Source of the DNA: Dipteris shenzhenensis
Lineage: Eukaryota > Polypodiophyta > Polypodiopsida > Gleicheniales
Strand: one strand, 5' to 3'
Assembly (NCBI GenBank): GCA_047967505.1
Contig: CM106538.1
DNA length: 64,000 nucleotides
Below, piece after piece: positions 44,320 to 55,139 of the stretch (positions are counted from its first letter, which is position 1; every line of letters begins with the position of its first letter). The position numbers were made by a program, and so were the translations under genes. The notes under the pieces were generated by a model, which saw only the letters and a list, made by a program, of their open reading frames with translations, was not told the origin of the DNA and searched no databases.

Positions 44320-45440
44320 TGTAAAAAGCACAAGAAAAAGTGCACTAACCAAGTGATGCAAAAATAGCCTCAAGGCTTTCAACTGCAAATGTGACCAAAT
44401 GAGATCACTGCAAATAGAAGCTAAGGCAAAAAACCCCACAATCTCAAAGGGCAAAATGGCCAAAAAGAGGGCAAATGTGGAAAAGCCCCAAATTAAGTTG
44501 CAACTTTGCAAATGTGACCAAATGTCCTACAATTTCTTGTCAATTTCACTAAAAACCGCCAATTTCAGATCAAAGCAGGTAAATGTCACTGCTATTTGAG
44601 CAAATGTGGCAAAATAACCTGCAAATCTGAGAATATCCTGCAATCTGACTGCAATGTCTTGCAAAAATGCCAAAATAGACCAATCTGACTGCTAGAGATA
44701 GCAAATGTCAGATTTTCTCACTCAAATTGAGGAAAAAAGTACCTGCAAATCTGCCAAAGGCCTTGTCCTTTGCAAGATTGAAGCTCAATGTAAAAAGGCC
44801 CAATTTCTAAAGGGCAAATTGCAGCAAAAGAGGGCAAATTGAGGAAAAGGCTCCCAAAATTGCTGCAAATTGGCAATAGGACGTCAAAGCACTCAAAAGC
44901 CCCAAATTTGGAATAAAATTGAGCCAACAAAGGGAAAATACTGCAAAAGCCCCAAATTTTGACAATTCCTCCTGTGTTGATTGCAAAGCCCCAAATTTGA
45001 CACTGTTGCTATGCTGATTGCATAGTATGACGATTTGCAAGCAAGGATAACACTTACACGACACGTTTCATGTAGAAATCGTCAACACACTGTTGTATGG
45101 TGACTTGCACAGAGATGGTGTCGATGCTTGCACAGAGATGGCGTCGATGCTTGCACAGACATGGTTGAAACTCATGCTAGGTGGCAACAAAAGCATCGAT
45201 GAGCAGTTCCTTTGTGCGTGGCACTAGGCAACGTGAACGCAGATCTGTACCTTGGCAACAAATATGTACGGGCAAGAGTGAACGTGTTGTACGGCGCCTA
45301 TTATAAGGAGTGTACCCCATAATCGTGTGTATGGATGACCAACGATGAGCCACGAATCTGTATGACACATTCACACAGGGATGCATATTTGCAACAGATT
45401 TGTACGCAGTGTACGAGCTGCCGTGTTGTATGCAGGGTTG
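44320..45440 (-). other. Long leader of copia A
   Basis: No open frame. It is rich in repeated words around GCAAAT and CCCCAAATTTG (about 44,485, 44,903, 44,949, 44,988). A 23-base unit (GATGCTTGCACAGAGATGG) is repeated almost three times at 45,102-45,163. No primer site or LTR was found at its far end. Confidence 0.5.
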
Positions 45441-45452
45441 CTTGATGGTGCT

Positions 45453-46092
45453 GGTATGGTCATCTCTTTCCAATAGTGGTTAGCCGATATGCTTTGGGAT
45501 AGCACTATAGGCCCTGATGGCACTATTATCAAAGATTCATTTCAGCCAATACCTTGTCTTGAGATTGTTGATCGCCTCAAAGGGCAAGTTCTTTTGGGAG
45601 TGTTTCCATCTGGACAGCTATTGGCTCATCGACACATTGCTCTTGCACTTTGCCACAGATATTCTACTTCTTCGGAGACTGTGCCTCACTTGTTTTGGCA
45701 TTGTCCGTGCTCTCGTGAGTTTTTTGATTTGCTTCGACAACGCTTGCGAGCAAGATTCCCATCTGTTCCGTTTGGAAAGTTCTTCTGGCTATTTGGGTTT
45801 CATCCATCCAAACCGGAGTTTCATCTTTTCTTCGTTTGGGTTCGCTACTGGGCACTATGGACTTTATGGACATATAGGAATTGTAAATTCTTTGGTGATC
45901 CTACTTTCTCTCTGTTTGGCTTTTTCAGGCGTTCTCTGCAACAATCTTTCTTTGATTGCTTGCAGACCCGCTGCATAGATCATGAGGTCTTTTTGGCATA
46001 TACTGAAATTTTCAGTTGATGTAATTGTAGCACCTTGTTTTGAGGTTGATACTCATGTAATATAATCAATCAAAGATTTCACCACAAAAAAA
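45453..46092 (+). mobile_element. LINE family A, 3' part with A tail
   Basis: Encodes QPIPCLEIVDRLKGQ, joined by an internal deletion to LLGVFPSGQLLAHRHIA, then ETVPHLFWHCPCSREFFDLL, RYWALWTLWTYRNCKFF and ends LAYTEIFS. The 3' UTR ends TTTCACCAC with a 7-base A run followed by GTGTGTATATTCC. This zf-RVT region is open for 176 codons. Confidence 0.85.
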
Positions 46093-46220
46093 GTGTGTAT
46101 ATTCCACAGTATCTTCTTGTCATATAATGAGATTTTCTCATGACATAATATTGGACTCCTCATTCTGGGAACTCCATTTGTTAATATAGAATATCAATAA
46201 TTTCACTATAAAAAAGTGTG
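46093..46220 (+). mobile_element. Short LINE-A tail
   Basis: About 115 bases of 3' UTR ending AATTTCACTATAAAAAAGTGTGTGTG. Its sequence before the tail (TATCTTCTTGTCATATAATG) is the end of the LINE-A coding region. A separate truncated insertion next to the previous one. Confidence 0.65.
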
Positions 46221-46480
46221 TGTGTACATATTCCGTTCCTCACTGCATCGCTCCCTTCAGGACGTGCATTTCATGGGAGATCTTCTTGCGGCCCAGCTAG
46301 AATTGTTCTTCCACTGTTTTTAGCTTTCTTGTACTAGCTGTTCTTTACTGGAGCAGCTATTGTATGTTTCCTTTTCAGTTTGTTTTCTTACAGCATATGA
46401 GTAGTAGCTGCCTCACTTTGAGACAGCTATGAATGTACATTCTTTTTAATGCAAGGTTATTTTACCCCCAAAAAAATGTG
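46221..46480 (+). mobile_element. LINE 3' UTR fragment, related family
   Basis: Ends TTATTTTACCCCCA with an A run then (GT)n(GC)n. No coding sequence beyond the first bases. The same junction type as the other tails. Confidence 0.55.
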
Positions 46481-46554
46481 TGTGTGTGTGTGTGCGCGCA
46501 TGTGTGTACATATTCTTTTCGGTTGGAAACAGATCAATTCCTTGCCCTCCCCTA

Positions 46555-46734
46555 TCTCGAGAAATCGCAGAAGCTTCTTGTCCTAACAAGAGAGAATGAA
46601 TTACTACAACAAGCCGCGTCACAAAGACTATGTACAGAGAGTGGAAGCACAAGCTGCCCTTGTATCATCCACATCAATCTGTCTTTATGCTCTTGACATC
46701 GTATTTCTTCTGTTTTCGCTAAAGAACCATCATG
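46555..46734 (-). CDS. Candidate host exon disrupted by copia B
   Basis: With copia B and one GAGGT removed, the minus strand joins an acceptor-like TGTATTCTTGCCAG (plus 51,966-51,979) to a frame reading QPHDGSLAKTEEIRCQEHKD, then RLMWMIQGQLVLPLSVHSL. It looks protein-like, but the donor is unclear and no family is recognised. If it is an exon, copia B lies inside it. Confidence 0.3.
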
Positions 46735-46738
46735 AGGT

Positions 46739-46928
46739 TGTGAGGGAAAGAGAGGAGGTGGAATGTTAGGAGAGGGAGACACAAGAAGTGTGGGTGTGTA
46801 AAAAAAGTGTTGAGCCACACCACAAACTCAAAGGTTTTATCAGGATTAGGGATTCCCCCTATGACTGTCTTAAGACAGTCATAGGGGTCATAACTTTTAA
46901 AGGGTGGCAATGTGCCTTTACCCCAACA
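46739..46928 (-). repeat. Copia B 3' LTR
   Basis: 190 bases; in element sense TGTTGGGGTAAAGG to CCTCACA. It contains a 32-base perfect palindrome (46,856-46,887). The purine tract AGGTGGGAGGT (minus strand, 46,929-46,939) precedes it. Confidence 0.95.
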
Positions 46929-47026
46929 ACCTCCCACCTAAAGGCCAATGTGCCTAAAGGGGAGAAAAGAATAAAATTACAGCAATATACAGTTACTGTA
47001 TACAAGACTATAAAATAAGAATGGTC

Positions 47027-47860
47027 TCATCCTAATCCCATGATGTGGCGACAATGTGTAAACCGCTCTGTAGGCAAGCTCTTAGTGAGCAAATCTGCAG
47101 GATTATCATCAGTATGCACCGTCACAAGCTCAAGCCGCTTGTCTTCCAGTACCTCCCTGATGAAATGGTATTTCACATCTATGTGCTTGGTCTTCTGATG
47201 AAAGACCGGATTCTTTGCCAACATGATAGCACTCTGACTATCACAATGCAAAACTGGCATATCTCCTGTAATGCCCAAATCTCCCACCAGCCGAGTAAGC
47301 CATATTGCTTCCTTGCAAGCCTCAGTGGCTGCAACATATTCAGCTTCAGTGGTTGACAGTGCAATGCATTTCTGCAACCGAGACACCCATGATATAGCAC
47401 CTCCTGCAAATGTGAAAATATAACCAGTAGTAGACTTCCGGTTATCTGCATTCCCTGCATAGTCTGAATCTGTAAAACCATGCACCAATGCATCCTGCCT
47501 ACCATAGCATATGCACAAGTCTTTGGTACCCTTGAGATACCTCAAGACGCCTTTCACTGCTTCCCAGTGCCGCTTGCCTGGATTTGCCATATACCTGCTA
47601 ATGACTCCCACCGCAAAAGCAATATGCGGACGAGTGGCAACCATGGCATACATCAAAGAACCAACTGCAGATGCATACGGAACCTTGGCCATCTCAACCT
47701 TGTCATCATCTGATCTGGGGCTGTCCTTACTACTGAGTTTTAAATGAGGAGGCAACGGGGTACTAATAGACTTCCCTCCCTCCATTTTAAACCTCTGCAG
47801 TACTTTGTCAATGTACCTTCTGTGACAGAAACAAAAGTCCCTTGGACCTGTCACGAATAA
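47027..47860 (-). pseudogene. Copia B RNase H
   Basis: Continues the RT after a frameshift near 47,815: RRYIDKVLQRFKMEGGKSIS, YASAVGSLMYAMVATRPHIA, then GFTDSDYAGNADNRKSTTGY, LSTTEAEYVAATEACKEAIW and KTKHIDVKYHFIRE. It keeps the acidic residues of the RNase H site (D in TDSD, E in TEAEY, D in HCDSQSA). It ends properly at 47,027, close to the 3' LTR. Confidence 0.95.
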
Positions 47861-49150
47861 TCCGCATACCAAGAATATGGTTTGCATCACCCAAGTCTTT
47901 CATGTCAAAAGACTTATGCAGTTGCTTCTTCAAAGCACTAATCTCCTGCTGAGATTTGCTGGCAATCAGCATGTCATCCACATATAGAATGAGTAGCATC
48001 AAACTGCCATCCTTTGCCCGTTTGGTGTACAAGCAGTGATCGGTCTCACACCTATGATACCCTTGGGACTGCATGAAGGCATCAAACTTCTTGTACCATT
48101 CTCTTGGCGCCTGCTTGAGTCCATACAAGCTCCTCTTGAGCTTACACACAAGCTGCTCTTTCCCTTCAACAGCATATCCCTCTGGCTGACTCATGTAGAT
48201 CTCATCATGGAGATCTCCGTGAAGAAAAGCAGTCTTCACATCCATCTGACATAAATCCATGTCCTCATGAGCAACAAGAGCTAACACTGCTCTCAAAGTA
48301 GTCATCTTGACTACAGGGGAAAAGATCTCATCAAAGTCAATGCCCTTCTCCTGCTTAAATCCCTTGGCAGCCAATCTGGCCTTATACCTCGGTAAAGCAT
48401 TTGAATCCACTTTGACTTTGTAAACCCACTTGCATGGCAAAACTTTTCTGCCTGCAGGTAACTGCACCAAGTCCCATGTATCATTTTGAAGTAGGGAGTC
48501 CATTTCTGACTGCATGGCTTTCTCCCACTTCCTTTTCTCTGTTCTTCCCATAGCTTCCTTGAAGCTGGAAGGCTCACCACAATCTGTCAGCATGATAAAA
48601 TCAGCCACATTATTGGCTCCTGGAACAAACCTGTCAGGAGGGCGTTGTACACGGGTGCTCCTCCTAACAAAATGCTCCGTATTAGGCTGCTGTCTAGCCT
48701 GTTCGTCATGCATGACGGGTGGCTGTACCACCATATTTGGCTGTCCTACAGCGCCATTTGCTGGCATATCCAGTGGTGCATCATTGGCAAAATTGTCTGG
48801 CTGATTTTCAGCCTGTATACCCTCTTGAACAGGGTTATCTACAGCAGCCTGCTGCTGCATATTAATGGGCATTCTTTGCTGTCCGACATCATCATAGACA
48901 ACCCTCCTGTATTCCGCAGGTTGCACGGGTTCTCTGTGTACACAATCCTCTTTAAAGATGACGTCATTGCTGCGTATAATCTTCCGTTTGACAGGATCCC
49001 ATAACCTGTACCCCATTTCACCTTCGTCACCGTAACCCATGAAGATGCATCTGAAAGACTTTGGCTCCAATTTGGTGCGCAGTTCTTTGCGTACATGAGC
49101 AAAGCACTCGCAGCCAAGAATCCAAGAGCCAGGTGTGCATGTCATGGCCA
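47808..49150 (-). pseudogene. Copia B integrase C-terminus and reverse transcriptase
   Basis: Homology starts at GCECFAHVRKELRTKLEPKS, FRCIFMGYGDEGEMGYRLWD (end of copia integrase). A polar linker follows, then the RT: WEKAMQSEMDSLLQNDTWDL, VDSNALPRYKARLAAKGFKQ, QMDVKTAFLHGDLHDEIYM and ILYVDDMLIAS with the catalytic DD. The RT is intact up to a frameshift near 47,815. Upstream it is fused out of frame to the protease start. Confidence 0.95.
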
Positions 49151-50071
49151 TCAACAACCAATGTATGTGCAATTACAGCAGAAGAACATAATACCTCATG
49201 TCTGTCACTGTCACTGTCCTCTGCTGCAACATTCACTGCATCCAAGTCATCTGCCTTGGCCTTGCCTTTGCCTTTGCTTCCACTGCCTGCATCCTTTGTC
49301 TCAGCCTTCTTGGCTTTCTGATCCCGTATAAACTTGAAGCACTTAGACTTCACATGTCCCTTCTTGCCACAGTAAAAGCATTCAATATCCTTTTTGCCAC
49401 GGGAATGACTGCGGGATTTGGACTTGCCAGCAGATCTCCCCTTCTGCTGAGTCCTATACATGCAAAGCATTGGAAGACTTGCTGCCCATATTATTCTTCT
49501 TGCTCATCTCCTCCATAAGGAGAGAGCTCTCCACATCAGCATACATAAGAGTGACATTTGAATTTGACACGGTGGTCTTGAAAGTGTCCCAACTCTCAGG
49601 GAGGGTACACAACAAGAAAGTAGCCTTGAACTCCTCATCAAGGTTCAATCCCTGTGCGATAAGCTGTGTAAAGATGGCATTGAACTCACTCAAGTGTGAG
49701 GTCATAGCTGTACCTTCCTTCATGCGAAGGTCGACAAGCTTCTTCAACCAATAAACCTTACTGGCTGAACTCTTTTGGGCGTACAACTCTTCTAGCCTCT
49801 GCCATAGGCCATAAGAGGTCTTTTCTGCCTGAACATTGAACACAAGAGAATCAGTGAGAGTAAGCATGATAGCCGCCCTTGCGGACAAATCAAGCTCCTC
49901 CCACTCATCATCTGCCATCCCAGATGGCTTGACACCCTTCACCCTTATGGGCTTAGAAATCTTCTTTAGCAGAAGTACATTCAAACACTGTTCTGCCCAT
50001 AATGCATAATTGTGTGCCCCTTCCAATTTCTTTATGTTCAGTATTGAAGATTCACTTCCCCCTGATGCCAT
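49110..50071 (-). pseudogene. Copia B Gag and start of protease
   Basis: ATG 50,071 (MASGGSESSILNIKKL). Gag motifs: HNYALWAEQCLNVLLLKKIS, YGLWQRLEELYAQKSSASKV and FLLCTLPESWDTF. A frameshift near 49,460 leads to the knuckle CFYCGKKGHVKSKC and a Lys/Asp-rich linker. The last copia words are TWLLDS, the start of the DSGAS protease site, where the deletion joins integrase sequence. Confidence 0.9.
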
Positions 50072-50089
50072 ATCAGATAAGGAAAGTGC

Positions 50090-51755
50090 CTGACTCCCTG
50101 TAAGTCAAAAAAAATGACTAAATAAAATTCTGATTTCTAGAGAAAACCTGCTTTATCAAGAGCCAGGAGCACTCACAATAGTGCTGTTTTTTACTGTCAA
50201 AAAATCTGCAGCAAAACAAAAAATTTTCCCTCCAGTCACTGTACCTTCTGACACACTGTACCGTGCTCAAATAGGCATAAAACAGTAACTACAGAATGCT
50301 GCAACTGTTCCACAAGTGCTTTACAAGTGCATCATCATCTGACGAAACACAAAACACTGATGTCCTGATCACTTCTCCCACCTCAGATGAGGTATTGCAC
50401 TGATTTTATATGCATAAACCACTTGTCATACACTGTTTTGTCCACTGAAAAAGGCTCCAAACACCTCAGCCTGTCACAAACCTGCAACAAAGTATGGGAC
50501 AAATCCCAAACAATCACCCTTTTGCCAAGGGGATAAAAGGCATCTGAAGTTCTCAAACAGTAACTCAAGTGCTCACAAGCAAAATCTGGGCAAAAGCCCC
50601 TTGATTTGACACCTGTACCAAGTGAAAAACACCTCAACACTGAGGTAGCATACAAAATACAGCGCTCTCCTGGCACTTTCACCTGACAAAGTAATGCATA
50701 AACTGCCTGTGTGCATAGTGGCAACACAGATCCCAACGTACAAACACCGAAAAGAAGATCTTTTGAGCACTGTCAACGATGGACAGTTAGGGACCGAGTA
50801 AACTCGATGCGCCCTGGCCAAGCGTGGCTCAACTGAGATTTTCTAAGTGCCGTACACAAAATGTAACCTGCAAAGAAATGTCACTGATACACTGCGAAAA
50901 AACGAGACCAATGTGGGCACCTTGGCTCCACACTGCCCCAAGGCATACACTGCATTCACTGTCAGGCAAAAGCCCTATGAAATTGTCACCCGAAAACTGA
51001 GATTTGCACTCAGCAAAAGCATAAAAGCCCTCTGCAAAATCAAGGCATCTGACCTTCCCGAAAAAAAAAAACTGTGCAACCACCACACACTGTGGCACTA
51101 GTCACCTCAAGCACGAGGGACACGAGTGTACTTGATGTACCTCAAACACACAGTTTTAAAACTGAAAATTCTGGGAATGCATCAAGAAAAAAAAACCTCG
51201 TTGTACTTTTGTACCTGCGTGTACTTGCAAGTACCACGCAAAAAGAGCAGAGTGCTCTCCCTTTTTCCTTCTTCCCAAAAAAAAAAATTTCTGTGCTTGC
51301 TGTACCTGCAAGTACCTGCTGTACCTTGTACTTGCGAGGGCACGGATCCCCAAAAAAAATTGTCGAAATTCTGGCTGAGGGTACAGCCGGTACGGCTGTA
51401 CCTTGTACTTGCACGCGTCCGTACAGCCGGTACGGCTGGCTGTACCTGTCGTGGCATCCGTACAGCCGGTACCGCTGGCTGTACGGCTGGTCGCGGCTGC
51501 TGCCTTGCAGCCAGTCGACTGGCTGCACGCGGCCGGCGCTGCGCGCGCTGGCTGCGCCCACCGGGTAGTGGGTAGCAGCTAGCAGCAGCTAGCTGCTGCT
51601 GCAGCTATGGGTGCTCGCGCACCTGCTGCGCGCGGCGGGTGCCCTGGCTTGCTGCTGCCCTGCTCGCTGCTGCCGCGCCCTGCTCGCTGTTGAGGGCACG
51701 AGGCCCGAGGGGAGAGGAAGGGGTAGAGGGAGGGGTAGACCGAAGTGAGAGAGTG
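50090..51755 (-). other. Leader of copia B
   Basis: About 1.7 kb between primer site and gag, long for a copia element. No long frame in sense orientation. It includes three GTAC-type hairpins (51,381-51,490) and a GC-rich stretch near 51,500-51,680 rich in GCTGC words. Confidence 0.75.
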
Positions 51756-51767
51756 GCTCTGATACCA
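51756..51767 (-). other. Primer binding site of copia B
   Basis: TGGTATCAGAGC on the minus strand, two bases after the 5' LTR end; the match to initiator-Met tRNA extends into CAC. Confidence 0.95.
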
Positions 51768-51769
51768 CT

Positions 51770-51959
51770 TGTGAGGGAAAGAGAGGAGGTGGAACGTTAG
51801 GAGAGGGAGACACAAGAAGTGTGGGTGTGTAAAAAAAGTGTTGAGCCACACCACAAACTCAAAGGTTTTATTAGGATTAGGGATTCCCCCTATGACTGTC
51901 TTAAGACAGTCATAGGGGTCATAACTTTTAAAGGGTGGCAATGTGCCTTTACCCCAACA
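51770..51959 (-). repeat. Copia B 5' LTR
   Basis: 190 bases, two differences from the 3' LTR (T/C in GGAA(T/C)GTTAGG and C/T in TTTTAT(C/T)AGG). Palindrome at 51,887-51,918. Confidence 0.95.
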
Positions 51960-52258
51960 GAGGTTGCTGGCAAGAATACATATGCAGGATGCTGTCTTAT
52001 GACGGAATCTAGCAGGCCCAAGGATCTTCGAGCACAGAAAATTTAGCCACCGGTCCTCTTAATTCTGGAAAATAATTCGATTACTCTCCTGACTCCCACA
52101 TGAGACCAATATTACAACATCGGAACTAATTTGAAGCTTGAACTTGCATGAGTTCAGCATTGAGATGCAAAAACCATGAATGCCAAAGAAGTTGTAACTA
52201 CATTCAAAATGGCATTATGACACCAGTTATCTCAGAGAGAAGTTAGGACTAATCTCAC

Positions 52259-52401
52259 CTCAAAATGCCTTGCAAAGTCTTGTGCCCACTGCGAGAACCA
52301 ACAACATCTTTTGCAATAGCAGCAACTGCCATGCCTGCTTCCAGTGATTCTACTTGAGGCAAAGACCATCGAATGCATTCGACAAGCATGGGGCCACTCA
52401 C
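52259..52401 (-). CDS. Unassigned host exon candidate
   Basis: 143 bases between CTTCCTCTGCAG and the donor AG/GTGAGA. It encodes VSGPMLVECIRWSLPQVESL, then EAGMAVAAIAKDVVGSRSGH and KTLQGIL, helix-rich as in an ARM/HEAT protein. It ends in phase 2, which fits the exon at 24,278-24,402. Caution: CAG/GTGAGT at its start also looks like a donor. No family recognised. Confidence 0.4.
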
Positions 52402-52659
52402 CTGCAGAGGAAGTTGCTCAGTTCATGATTAATCTGCTTTCTATACTGAAGGATATGCAGAAGCTCAAAGTTCAAATAAAGGGCATAAATAAAGCAAAGA
52501 TACACAGACCAAGAAATAAAACATCAAAATATCAAATACAGATAAACAGACTGATCAACTATAAGATCAGGTTTGTTCCTAAATAATGCAGTCTTGGCTT
52601 CACACAGTGCCAATGACAAGATATAAACCATGGACACAACATGTAGAGTGAGGACTACC

Positions 52660-52860
52660 TATATGTGCAGCATAAACTTCACAAAAATACATCATGATTT
52701 GATTCCCAACATTGACTCCTTTGTTTTCCAATCTGAAACCATGGAAAATTTTGTTCTTCAAATGAAACTTGCACAACGTTTGGCCACCTTCACAGCCATG
52801 ATACTCCTCACAAAATCCCTGAACACAACTTCTGAACAGTTTGTCAAGCCTGACAGAGGA
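52660..52860 (-). CDS. Unassigned host exon candidate
   Basis: A strong acceptor TTTGCTTTCCTCTGTCAG lies near 52,860. The frame reads LDKLFRSCVQGFCEEYHGCE, GGQTLCKFHLKNKIFHGFRL and NVGNQIMMYFCEVYAAHIG. The possible donor near 52,670 is weak. Protein-like composition with several Cys and His, but no family recognised. Confidence 0.35.
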
Positions 52861-52904
52861 AAGCAAAGGTAGCTTTATAGCGGCATCAAATTCCCATGTC
52901 ACGT

Positions 52905-54270
52905 ATAAACTCTAGCAAACAATGTCACTTCTCTTTTCCAATTTAAGGCCATCACCTAGTGAGCACTAGCTTTTGCTCCTCTGGATGCCCTCGTACTCTT
53001 TCTAGGATTTTTTGAAGAATTTAAAAATGTGGCTATCATTTGACCTTGGGAAAAATATTTAGGCGTTGGCCACCTCCATTTTGATAGCCTCCTGCCAGTT
53101 TGGCAGCTTCTTTGTCTCAATTTTAGTCCTCAAAATTTGGCTTCTACTTTTTGGCTGATCTTCCTCTCCTTCAGTCTTCTTGGTTGGCTTCTTCCTCTTA
53201 TCATTCTTTTTCAGCTGACTTATTTGCTTGCCGTCCCCTTCACTGGGACCTGTAAAAGGCCCCCTCTCATGAATATCTCCTGTAGGATCCTGGTGAGTCC
53301 AGGAAGAGTTGAGGAGCTTCAGGGAATCACCTCTAGGTGGAAGCTGAAACCCTAGATACCAACCACTCAGCACAAGAGGAGAAAGAAGACTCGGTACATG
53401 TAGACTCCCAAGATGCCTAATAAAGGTCAACGAGAGAAAACGCTTTTGTCTAGGGTCAATCACCAAGCTCCTCTGATTTTCCTTTTTTGCTAAGTGCTAG
53501 AACCCTTGGAGGATATACCAATGGATTTGGAAGAGAAGTTAATGCCAATATAATTCTTCAATCTAGCTACAATTGCCCTATTTACACTAAATGCTAACCT
53601 GGGTGTTTTACTGGGAAGTAAAAGACATGCTTCCGCAAGCAGGTACTGAAGGTGTAAGAGAAATAGCCAAAGAATTTGTATAGATAAAGATGATCCTTGA
53701 TGATGGGCATCGCCTACAGATGGTGTGGCAAGCTTTTGTCAAGTAGGGCATGGCTAGGGCAGTAGATCAAACCACCGGTTGTGAGCCCTCATTAAACAGG
53801 ATGAAAGGTTGGTCTTTGCCATTTGAATAGGATAGTATATTAGGGCCACCGGTCGGGCAAAGCATGCAGGGTAGACTTGCACTGTCAAGTAAAAGCAGTA
53901 CGGTAGCACTGGAGCAGCCTAGAGCAGTACAGTCGTACCTGGAGCAGCCTAGAGCAATATGGACAGTACAGTAGCCTTTGAGAGCACATCAGCTGTCTTC
54001 TGGAGCAGTCGACCTCAATGCAGCAGTCTGCAACAGGGCGGGCAGAGGCAAGAACAGTCTAGGGCAGGTCTGGGTTATTTAAGGCCATGTAGTAGGTGCA
54101 GACCTTGAAGGCTTGCTACAGACCAGGCCGGCCCAGTCGGGGGCCTGCCAGCCTAAAAAAGAAGGCCCGCGGCCTCATTTCAGTGATCAACCTTCACTCA
54201 GTGATAGCTCAACAGCAGTTGAGTCTATCCTCTGCAGGTTTTAAGGATAAACCAGGTGCAACCTACGTAA
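52905..54270. other. Intergenic or intronic stretch
   Basis: An open frame on the minus strand at 53,059-53,466 ends in a Lys-rich KKNDKRKKPTKKTEGEEDQP segment that could be a retroelement linker, not assignable. At 53,915-53,965 the word TGGAGCAGCCTAGAGCA occurs twice. No other feature. Confidence 0.35.
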
Positions 54271-54299
54271 GATTCAGTAGATCCACTGCAGCCTAATCT

Positions 54300-54480
54300 T
54301 CCCCAGGGGCAGTTGTTCATGCTCACAGGGTGGGACACCGTCTGAGTTTTCCACAACAGCAAGAAGAGCAGCAATAGAGTTCAGAACAGCTAGTACTGAA
54401 GCATGAAGACTCTCTCCATCTTTGTCCAGAAGGTGGCTTCCATAGCCACGTGACAAAAAGACAGCATCCCAGAGTCCTTT
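54300..54480 (-). CDS. Unassigned host exon candidate
   Basis: Reads LWDAVFLSRGYGSHLLDKDG, then ESLHASVLAVLNSIAALLAV and VENSDGVPPCEHEQLPLGK. Long helix-like stretch. The acceptor (GGCTGAAAAG) is poor in pyrimidines and the donor is unclear. No family recognised; it may belong with the other minus-strand exons at 52-62 kb. Confidence 0.3.
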
Positions 54481-55139
54481 TCAGCCGATAATTGGTTGTA
54501 CAACCGTGTGGGCATATTGAGCATCATTGCTCTTTCAGAAATCTGCATCGTGTGCTGTTCTTGCACAATCTTTCACTTTCTATGGACACGTTTCTGCTTA
54601 GACAATTCGCCGATATACGTCCTAAGATAGCTTCAGTAGTTAAATGTATGTTACAGCTAAAGGCCAGACAATAAAAAAGATCGATTTGGACATGAATTCT
54701 AAACCAAAGATAGTAAAAATTAATGAAAACTTGGAAGATTCCTTCACAGAAGAGGCCATGGACCCATTTAGAAATACACTAACATGAACGAGGTTCGTTC
54801 CACCATCACTTGCCAACCTAAACCTGAGTTTGTGCAGCAAACATCGAAAGGGATAGCCATGACTCTGGACCTACTACTGGACTTCTCCCACATAGCTATG
54901 ATAAGGACAGTAATCTGGCTTAATGAGTCTTGAGCACATTTAGCCCTCCTCTGATCTCATTATACAAGGGCCTTATACATCAATCCCCCTTCCACCTCCT
55001 TGGCTGGTGAAGCCACATTCACAAAACACTAGGGCCTTGAATTGTAAGTCTACAATGAGAATTTGGCCAACTCTTTCCTCTCTGGCTGGGTTACTGCCAC
55101 AACCTTTATCTTCCTGCATCTAGGAGGCACCTTTGTTGA

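Larger units (their letters stand above)
41372..45440 (-). mobile_element. Copia A, truncated Ty1/copia element
   Basis: On the minus strand: a long non-coding leader (about 45,440-44,320), gag, protease, integrase and the start of the linker before RT. It stops at the hairpin, so RT, RNase H and both LTRs are missing. A foreign segment of about 375 bases sits between gag and protease (42,927-43,305). Confidence 0.85.
46739..51959 (-). mobile_element. Copia B, complete ends with internal deletion
   Basis: 5,221 bases, with 190-base LTRs at both ends and the target duplication GAGGT at 46,734-46,738 and 51,960-51,964. The order on the minus strand is primer site, 1.7-kb leader, gag, zinc knuckle, fused protease/integrase ends, RT, RNase H, purine tract. 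LTRs differ at two positions, which points to a recent insertion. Protease core and integrase catalytic core are missing, so it depends on another element. Confidence 0.95.

Noticed and set aside
50383-51101. Several 70-100 codon frames in the copia B leader.
   Set aside because: They overlap on both strands, lack motifs and lie in the non-coding leader.
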